Source: Gammaproteobacteria bacterium
Lineage (GTDB): Bacteria; Pseudomonadota; Gammaproteobacteria; Pseudomonadales; Litorivicinaceae
Length of the DNA: 5,893 nucleotides
NCBI GenBank assembly: GCA_002705325.1
Contig: PAFS01000070.1
Location: 17,251 to 23,143, forward strand
Direction: 5' to 3'
Numbering within the stretch: position 1 is the stretch's first letter; every line of letters starts with the position of its first letter. The notes beneath the pieces were generated by a model, which worked only from the letters and a program-made list of their open reading frames with translations, did no database searches and was not told the origin of the DNA. Below are positions 1 to 5,893 of the stretch, piece after piece. Both the position numbers and the translations under genes were made by a program.

Positions 1-1
1 A

Positions 2-1603
<1,602 letters not shown>

Positions 1604-1611
<8 letters not shown>

Positions 1612-2338
1612 CTTGTGGGCTATCATTCCCGCTGGTGGTAAGGGTCTTCGGTTTGGCTCGCAGGTGCCAAAACAATACATGCCGGTCGCAGGTCGCCCTG
1701 TTCTCGACCATGTATTAGCGGCATTTCTAAAGCCGAAGGTATTTAAGGCAGTGGTCGTTCCTGTTCCACCTGATGATCGTCGGTTTGATGAATTGGCTTT
1801 ATCGAATGATGGTTGTGTGTACTCAGTTCAGGGCGGTGCAGAGCGTGCTGATAGTGTTCAAGCAGGACTTAATTGGATACAAGCACAGGGTGCGAACGCT
1901 GATGATTGGGTGTTTGTGCACGACGCAGCGCGACCGTTGATTACTCAACATGAGTTGCATGGATTGGTTGATGCGATCGAATCATCCAGGTGTCCGGGTG
2001 TCGCGTTGGGTATTCCAGCAGCCGATACGCTCAAACGGGTGGATCAGATCAATCCGTGTCCGGAGGAGTCCGATAGCTGTATCGCGGAGACCGTTGATCG
2101 CACCAGGCTATGGCATGCCATGACGCCTCAGGTCTTTCGGTTGGGCGAGCTGTCTGATGCGCTTCAGGCTGCAAAGCAGTCAGGTTTGGTGGTGACAGAT
2201 GAATCTCAGGCGATGGAAGCCAATGGACATTTGCCATGGTTGATTCGTGGTCGACGCTCCAATATCAAACTGACCTATCCTGAGGATCTTGAGTTAATCG
2301 AAGCGCTTTTATCTGCGCGGGAGGGTGCATCGCTATGA
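1604..2338 (+). CDS. ispD: 2-C-methyl-D-erythritol 4-phosphate cytidylyltransferase
   Basis: IspD transfers CMP from CTP to 2-C-methyl-D-erythritol 4-phosphate, the third step of the MEP route to isopentenyl diphosphate. The 244 residues fit the family. The nucleotide-binding N-terminus reads IIPAGGKGLRFG then VPKQY, with R16 and K23 as the expected CTP-contacting residues. Further family motifs are the VFVHDAARPL block with D107, the GIPAADTLKRV strand (137-146), RTRLWHAMTPQVF (166-178), VTDESQAME (198-206), and NIKLTYPEDL with K222 near the C-terminus. MTPQ stands where E. coli has LTPQ. Downstream ispF overlaps by four bases (ATGA); ispF catalyses the step two reactions later, and the pair is commonly adjacent or fused in Proteobacteria. 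Here they are separate proteins. Confidence 0.97.
2319..2325 (+). promoter_or_regulatory. ribosome binding site of ispF inside ispD
   Basis: GGGAGGG lies nine bases before the ispF ATG at 2335, within the last ispD codons. It supports the ATGA-overlap start. Confidence 0.7.
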
Positions 2339-2811
2339 TTCGTATCGGACAGGGTTTCGACGTTCACGAGCTGGAGGCCGGTGATGGAATGACCCTCGGT
2401 GGTCTCTGGGTCCCTTGTGATTATCGTCTGGTCGCACACAGTGATGGGGATATCGTGTTGCATGCTGTGATGGATGCGATGCTTGGTGCTTTGGCACTTG
2501 GGGACATTGGTCTGTTGTTTCCTGACACTGATTCCAAATTTAAAGGGGCAGATTCTGCTGCTTTGACCCGCGAAGTTCGGCAATTATGTTTGCAGAAAGG
2601 ATATTCCGTATCCAATCTCGATATTACGATTGTGTGTGAAGTACCGAAAATTGGACCAGTTCGTGAGGCTATGCGCCAGTGTACCTCTGATGTACTCGAG
2701 ACGCCTCTGGATCGCGTCTCGGTGAAAGCATCAACAACCGAACAGCTTGGCTTCGTCGGTCGTGGTGAGGGCGTTGCTGTCATGGCCGCCGTTTTGATGC
2801 GCACCCATTGA
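2335..2811 (+). CDS. ispF: 2-C-methyl-D-erythritol 2,4-cyclodiphosphate synthase
   Basis: IspF cyclises 4-diphosphocytidyl-2-C-methyl-D-erythritol 2-phosphate to the 2,4-cyclodiphosphate with release of CMP, in the MEP pathway. It is a trimeric zinc enzyme in the family. The 158 residues are the normal length. The start RIGQGFDVH supplies zinc ligands D9 and H11. The block AHSDGDIVLH (34-43) supplies H43, followed by LGDIGLLFPDTD (55-66). PKIGPV (104-109) and the C-terminal KASTTEQLGFVGRGEG (131-146) are the remaining active-site and signature regions. All ligands are present. It is coupled to ispD by ATGA and to truD by a TTGA overlap. Confidence 0.97.
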   Translation: MIRIGQGFDVHELEAGDGMTLGGLWVPCDYRLVAHSDGDIVLHAVMDAMLGALALGDIGLLFPDTDSKFKGADSAALTREVRQLCLQKGYSVSNLDITIVCEVPKIGPVREAMRQCTSDVLETPLDRVSVKASTTEQLGFVGRGEGVAVMAAVLMRTH

Positions 2812-3872
2812 ACTCGCTCGTTTACGGATCACAATCCATCGATTTAGCGCACCTGCCGACGGCGCATGGTGAGGCGGTCTTCGCAGGTGCTTACCGAACT
2901 GACGTCTCTGATTTTGTGGTCACCGAAGATCTAGGATTTGAACCAGCAGGCACTGGACCGCATCTTTGGGCGCTGATTCGTAAGCGTGGACTCGCGACCG
3001 AGGAAGCGACATCGCGTTTGGCGCACATATCAAAGACGTCGCGCAAAGATCTTGGTTATGCAGGTAAAAAAGATACACATGCGGTCGCGACCCAGTGGAT
3101 CAGTCTCCCGGAAACAGCAGTCATTGAAGAGGGTGTGATCGATGAATCGCTTGAAGTGCTAAGACTCACACGAAATCAACGTAAATTAAAAATTGGGCAA
3201 CTTGCGGGGAATCGGTTTGAAATCAGACTCCGCGGTTCGGTAATCGGTGATCTTGAAGAGAGAATTCAATTGATTGCGACTGAGGGTGTACCCAACTATT
3301 TTGGACTGCAGCGATTTGGCCGTTCAGGATCAAATCTTGAAGCGGCAAGGCGCCTCGCGCGACGTGACCCGGCAGGTCGGCGGCGACTTCATCCAAAAGA
3401 TGGAATGGCAGCATCTGCGGCACGCTCAGCAGGATTTAATACGATCGTTGCTGCGCGTTTGCGTCAGGATCAGTGGCTCGAAGTCACGATGGGTGACGCA
3501 GTCGCATTGGCTGGTCGAGGAAGTCATTTCATGGTGTCTGACAGTGAGTTGGAGTCGGTTCGGAACCGGATCTTGACCGGTGATTTGGATCCCACTGCTC
3601 CGATGGCTGGACGGCAAACAAAAACGTCGATCGAACAGGCGGCCTTTGAGTGTTCGATATTGAAGACCGATCCAGAACTCTTTGCATGGATGACTGGAGT
3701 TTTTCGGGATGAGGAGCGACGCGCTGTCCGATTCATGCCAAAGCAGTTGGAAGCCGAGGTGTCAGAGCATACACTCGAGTTGTCGTTTTGGTTGCCGAAG
3801 GGCTCGTTTGCGACAGTACTGTTCAATGAATTAGGGAACTTGCAGGAGGCACATGCACGAGCTGCTTCTTGA
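2808..3872 (+). CDS. truD: tRNA pseudouridine(13) synthase TruD
   Basis: TruD converts uridine 13 of certain tRNAs (tRNA-Glu in E. coli) to pseudouridine. The 354 residues fit the family. SDFVVTEDLGFEP (34-46) is the typical N-terminal strand. GYAGKKDTHAVATQW (83-97) holds the catalytic aspartate D89. VPNYFGLQRFGR (161-172) is the family signature, and the TruD-specific insertion domain follows. The start is TTG at 2808, overlapping the ispF stop as TTGA. I see no in-frame ATG or GTG between it and the conserved N-terminal strand, and the resulting N-terminus is only about nine residues longer than that of E. coli TruD. No clear Shine-Dalgarno sequence precedes it, so translation probably depends on ispF. 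It overlaps pcm by 20 bases, so the usual surE is missing from this slot. Confidence 0.95.
   Translation: MNSLVYGSQSIDLAHLPTAHGEAVFAGAYRTDVSDFVVTEDLGFEPAGTGPHLWALIRKRGLATEEATSRLAHISKTSRKDLGYAGKKDTHAVATQWISLPETAVIEEGVIDESLEVLRLTRNQRKLKIGQLAGNRFEIRLRGSVIGDLEERIQLIATEGVPNYFGLQRFGRSGSNLEAARRLARRDPAGRRRLHPKDGMAASAARSAGFNTIVAARLRQDQWLEVTMGDAVALAGRGSHFMVSDSELESVRNRILTGDLDPTAPMAGRQTKTSIEQAAFECSILKTDPELFAWMTGVFRDEERRAVRFMPKQLEAEVSEHTLELSFWLPKGSFATVLFNELGNLQEAHARAAS
3844..3849 (+). promoter_or_regulatory. ribosome binding site of pcm inside truD
   Basis: AGGAGG is a strong Shine-Dalgarno hexamer, but only three bases separate it from the ATG at 3853, which is tight. The reading frame is closed by TAG at 3832-3834, so no earlier ATG, GTG or TTG is possible. 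The only better-spaced codon nearby is a CTG at 3862, which would drop three residues. The ATG remains the preferred start. Confidence 0.6.
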
Positions 3873-4494
3873 GCGCGGTCAAAGCCGTCTTGTTGAAAAA
3901 CTCGGTGACCTGGGTATTAACGATATTTTTGTGCTTGATGCATTTCGTCGTGTGCCGCGGCACTTGTTTGTTGATCCTGCAGTTGCCGATTCAGCCTACA
4001 CCGACGTGACATTGCCACTTGGCTATCAGCAGACTCTCTCGCAGCCATCTGTTGTCGCTCGTATGTTGGAGTTATTGCGCGGTGGTCGTCAGTTGAATCG
4101 TGTGCTCGAAGTGGGTGCTGGCTCAGGATTTCAGACAGGCCTTTTGTGCCATTTGGTGAATCAAGTGTTTGCGATTGAACGCATTGCGCCCCTAGCGACT
4201 GAAGCGTGGAAGCGCATGGATGCGCTTGAGCTCGAAAATGTGGTGATTCGACATAGTGATGGATTGCTCGGTTGGCCGGATTTTGCACCTTTTGACGGCA
4301 TTATTCTCGCCGCTTGCCCTGAGTCAGTTCCTGAGACGTTGTTTGAGCAACTGGCTGACGGTGGACGTCTGATCGCACCGGTTGGGCTCGATCAGCGCCA
4401 GCAGTTGATTTTGTATATCCGTGATGGAGAGACCATCAACGAGGTTCCTCTTGATACCGCATTTTTTGTTCCCGCATTGGCAGGTCTTGCATGA
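3853..4494 (+). CDS. pcm: protein-L-isoaspartate O-methyltransferase
   Basis: Pcm methylates the side-chain carboxyl of L-isoaspartyl residues formed by ageing of Asn and Asp, using S-adenosylmethionine, and so starts their repair in cytoplasmic proteins. The 213 residues compare with 208 in E. coli. Family features in order are FRRVPRHLFVDP (31-42), the substrate-loop block LPLGYQQTLSQPSVVARML (54-72), SAM motif I VLEVGAGSGFQTG (84-96), and the acidic end of the next strand, AIER (107-110). HSDGLLGW (134-141), APFDGIILAAC (145-155) and ADGGRLIAPVG (168-178) follow. Motif I has A where many family members have T (GTGSG), a mild change. It overlaps truD by 20 bases and popT by four. In E. coli surE lies directly upstream and overlaps pcm; here pcm follows truD directly. 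Confidence 0.95.
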   Translation: MHELLLERGQSRLVEKLGDLGINDIFVLDAFRRVPRHLFVDPAVADSAYTDVTLPLGYQQTLSQPSVVARMLELLRGGRQLNRVLEVGAGSGFQTGLLCHLVNQVFAIERIAPLATEAWKRMDALELENVVIRHSDGLLGWPDFAPFDGIILAACPESVPETLFEQLADGGRLIAPVGLDQRQQLILYIRDGETINEVPLDTAFFVPALAGLA

Positions 4495-5369
4495 GTTGGG
4501 TGTCGATCTGGTTGCGTGGGCTCGCAATGGGTGCTGCTGATGCTGTCCCCGGAGTTTCCGGCGGTACCGTGGCTTTTCTTACAGGAATTTATGAGCGGTG
4601 GCTGGCAGTATTGACCGCCGTCACACCTGAGCTGTGGTCTGTGTTTCGAAATGACGGTTTGCGCGGCTTATGGGTTCGGTTGGACGGCGCCTTTGTTTTG
4701 CCACTACTTATTGGAATTCTGATGTCACTGATGACACTTGCGCATTGGATCAAGGATTGGCTCCATTTGGTTCCCGAACGCGTTTGGGGCTTTTTTTTTG
4801 GACTTGTGATTGCGATGGGTATCGCACTGTTATCCGATTTACGATCCGCGATGCGAGCAAAAGATTGGGGTCTCCTGATCTTTGGTGTATTGATCGCCTT
4901 GGGGATCGGACTGCAAACACCGCAAACTGCCAATCCTGCATTGTGGGTTTGGCCGTTCGCGGGCGCGATGGCGTTATCCGCGATGTTACTACCCGGGATT
5001 TCAGGTAGTTTTTTGTTATTACTGACAGGGCTGTATCCAGCGTTGATTGATGCAGTCAGTACCTTTGATCTCAGGGTCTTACTGTTATTCATCGGCGGGG
5101 GTGCAATCGGTATTCTTTTGATGGCGCATTTGATCAAGGCGCTATTGATTCAATACCACACGGAAGTCCTGAGTTGTCTGACAGGTGTGGTTTTCGGTGC
5201 ATTGGTCCGTGTGTGGCCTTGGCAAGGTGCGGGAGACGACGGTTCGTTGATTTTACTGTTTCCGACTCAAGAACTGTTATGGATCCCATTGGCATTTGGA
5301 CTGAGTGGTTTCCTATTGGCATCATTGGCTTTGAAGTTCTCGACAGATAACGGGACTGCGGTTCGATGA
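4491..5369 (+). CDS. popT: DUF368 / PopT-family polyprenyl-phosphate translocase
   Basis: DUF368 proteins are inner-membrane proteins. Members studied in other bacteria (named PopT) return undecaprenyl phosphate, the lipid carrier of peptidoglycan and surface-polysaccharide synthesis, to the cytoplasmic side. That function is carried over by family membership only. The 292 residues are strongly hydrophobic with many likely membrane segments. The family signature GAADAVPGVSGGTVAFLTG lies at 14-32. A second related motif, LSAMLLPGISGSFLLLLTG, lies at 162-180. In both, the PG(V/I)SG core is followed by TG(I/L)Y at the same distance, which points to an internal duplication. The ATG overlaps the pcm stop (ATGA); only a weak AGG at 4482-4484 precedes it. 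The gene contains a run of nine T at 4791-4799 (FFF). Residues 34-80 are duplicated in inverted orientation at the end of the window. The gene itself appears intact. Confidence 0.9.
   Translation: MSWVSIWLRGLAMGAADAVPGVSGGTVAFLTGIYERWLAVLTAVTPELWSVFRNDGLRGLWVRLDGAFVLPLLIGILMSLMTLAHWIKDWLHLVPERVWGFFFGLVIAMGIALLSDLRSAMRAKDWGLLIFGVLIALGIGLQTPQTANPALWVWPFAGAMALSAMLLPGISGSFLLLLTGLYPALIDAVSTFDLRVLLLFIGGGAIGILLMAHLIKALLIQYHTEVLSCLTGVVFGALVRVWPWQGAGDDGSLILLFPTQELLWIPLAFGLSGFLLASLALKFSTDNGTAVR
4588..4730 (+). repeat. inverted repeat, left arm (inside popT)
   Basis: This 143-base stretch pairs base for base with the reverse complement of 5751-5893 (position x pairs with 10481 minus x). There are three mismatches, at 4652, 4655 and 4661, and no gaps. 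Identity stops sharply after 4730. The arms are separated by 1020 bases. This arm is the normal one: it lies in an intact gene and codes for the conserved family sequence. Confidence 0.97.
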
Positions 5370-5773
5370 GACATGTATGGATCATGATCGGTTTACTGGT
5401 TGGTTGTTCAGCACCTTATGAAGTGCCAACCGATAATCTAGCGCGCCCGCTTGAGCGCGTGAAGCCAGAAGTTACGACGATTGATACTGGAAATCTCGAT
5501 GCAGAAGAACCGGGGTCGCACTACGTTGTACGACGCGGTGATACGCTATTTTCAATTGCTTGGCGCTTTGATCAAGATCCAGACATCTTACGTCGCCGAA
5601 ACCAACTGAACTCTGACGTAATCATCCCCGGAAAGTCACTGTCACTAAAGGGCGAGATTCCACCTGAACCTGAGCCCAAACCGAAATCTCAGCCAAAATC
5701 CGCGATCCCACCACCGATCAAGGCTGAGCCTGAGCCAATTCGGAAGCCAGCAGTGACATCAGAATTCCAATAA
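5366..5773 (+). CDS. nlpD: NlpD-like LysM lipoprotein, 3' truncated at a chimeric junction
   Basis: NlpD is an outer-membrane lipoprotein whose degenerate LytM/M23 domain activates the amidase AmiC during septal splitting. Seen here are a short signal peptide with lipobox LVGC (lipidated C14), a spacer, a LysM peptidoglycan-binding domain (about 52-95, HYVVRRGDTLFSIAWRF through IIPGKSLSL), and a linker rich in P, E and K (about 97-128). The order LysM then linker, and the place after pcm and popT, fit NlpD. The M23 domain is absent. The authentic sequence ends at about 5750, after residue 128. Residues 129-135 and the TAA at 5771-5773 come from reverse-complement popT sequence, so both the length of 135 and the stop are probably false. 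The ATG overlaps the popT stop (ATGA) with no good Shine-Dalgarno sequence. A different LysM lipoprotein cannot be fully excluded without the C-terminus. Confidence 0.82.
   Translation: MRHVWIMIGLLVGCSAPYEVPTDNLARPLERVKPEVTTIDTGNLDAEEPGSHYVVRRGDTLFSIAWRFDQDPDILRRRNQLNSDVIIPGKSLSLKGEIPPEPEPKPKSQPKSAIPPPIKAEPEPIRKPAVTSEFQ
5750..5751. other. junction between nlpD and inverted popT sequence
   Basis: Left of this point the sequence continues the Pro/Glu/Lys linker of the LysM lipoprotein. Right of it, every base matches the reverse complement of popT apart from three substitutions. The break is abrupt, and no insertion-sequence end, tRNA or other recombination signal is visible. Confidence 0.9.
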
Positions 5774-5891
5774 GTAGTGGCAAAACAAAGGCGCCGTCCA
5801 ACCGAACCCATAAGCCGCGTAAACCATCGTTTCGAAACACAGACCACAGCTCAGGTGTGACGGCGGTCAATACTGCCAGCCACCGCTCATA
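5751..5891 (-). pseudogene. internal fragment of a popT allele, residues 34-80
   Basis: On the minus strand this stretch encodes exactly the 47 residues of the window's PopT from Y34 to L80, with no amino acid change and three silent base changes (AAT to AAC, GAC to GAT, TTG to TTA). The fragment has no start or stop of its own and is cut by the window end on one side and the nlpD junction on the other. It most likely represents a related strain's popT misjoined here. If the arrangement is real, it is a partial duplicated gene. Confidence 0.85.
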
Positions 5892-5893
5892 AA
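5751..5893 (-). repeat. inverted repeat, right arm (window end)
   Basis: Reverse complement of 4588-4730, with 140 of 143 bases identical. It runs to the last base of the window, so its true length is unknown. It accounts for all of the apparently non-coding tail 5774-5893. Confidence 0.97.

Noticed and set aside
2421..2804. Minus-strand open frame of 127 codons opposite ispF
   Set aside because: It lies wholly within ispF, whose zinc ligands and signature motifs are all present on the plus strand. The antisense translation resembles nothing I recognise.
3835..3872. Remnant of surE between truD and pcm
   Set aside because: truD and pcm overlap, both protein ends look normal for their families, and no SurE-like motif is present in any frame there.
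4589..5137. Long minus-strand open frame (182 codons) opposite popT
   Set aside because: It is a shadow of the popT reading frame. The plus strand carries clear family motifs, while the minus-strand translation shows no recognisable domain and is of low-complexity character.
4588..5893. Invertible DNA switch or insertion element formed by the two inverted arms with a 1020-base loop
   Set aside because: There is no recombinase or transposase gene, no terminal motif and no target-site duplication. One arm lies inside an intact conserved gene and the other cuts a gene and ends with the window. Silent-only differences point to copied coding sequence rather than a recombination site.
5751..5893. 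Intergenic terminator or regulatory region after the lipoprotein gene
   Set aside because: The whole stretch is explained as reverse-complement popT coding sequence. It has no local hairpin with a T tail.

Overview
The window reads as a piece of a gammaproteobacterial chromosome, probably a whole short contig. Its gene order is the conserved eno-ftsB-ispD-ispF-truD-(surE)-pcm-nlpD block that in this class usually runs between pyrG/kdsA and rpoS. FtsB and IspF in particular read like their E. coli counterparts. Base composition looks moderate, near half GC by eye and not counted. I cannot place the organism more precisely. The packing (seven of seven gene junctions overlap) suggests a compact genome.

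Layout: the first 22 bases hold a ribosome binding site and perhaps the last codons of an upstream gene. Eight same-strand genes follow: enolase (23-1318), divisome protein FtsB (1315-1611), the MEP-pathway enzymes IspD (1604-2338) and IspF (2335-2811), tRNA pseudouridine synthase TruD (2808-3872, TTG start), protein-L-isoaspartate methyltransferase Pcm (3853-4494), a DUF368/PopT-family polyprenyl-phosphate translocase (4491-5369), and the N-terminal part of an NlpD-like LysM lipoprotein (5366 to about 5750). All are complete except the last. No internal promoter or terminator was recognised, so the block looks like one transcription unit with translational coupling. surE, expected between truD and pcm, is absent.

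The genes make a loose functional theme around the envelope. IspD and IspF make isoprenoid precursors, from which undecaprenyl phosphate is built. PopT-family proteins return that lipid carrier across the inner membrane. FtsB and NlpD act in septal wall synthesis and splitting. Enolase, TruD and Pcm are housekeeping genes.

The most important observation is at the 3' end. Bases 5751-5893 are a near-perfect reverse complement of 4588-4730, inside the PopT gene (140 of 143 bases). The NlpD-like gene is cut off at this junction, just before its expected LytM/M23 domain, and its last seven residues are translated from antisense PopT sequence. The three mismatches are all at synonymous third codon positions of PopT. 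The extra copy therefore probably comes from a coding popT allele of a related strain, joined in the wrong orientation by assembly or amplification. A real rearrangement cannot be excluded from sequence alone. I see no convincing new biological system here, and the last 143 bases should not be taken as genuine nlpD-rpoS sequence.
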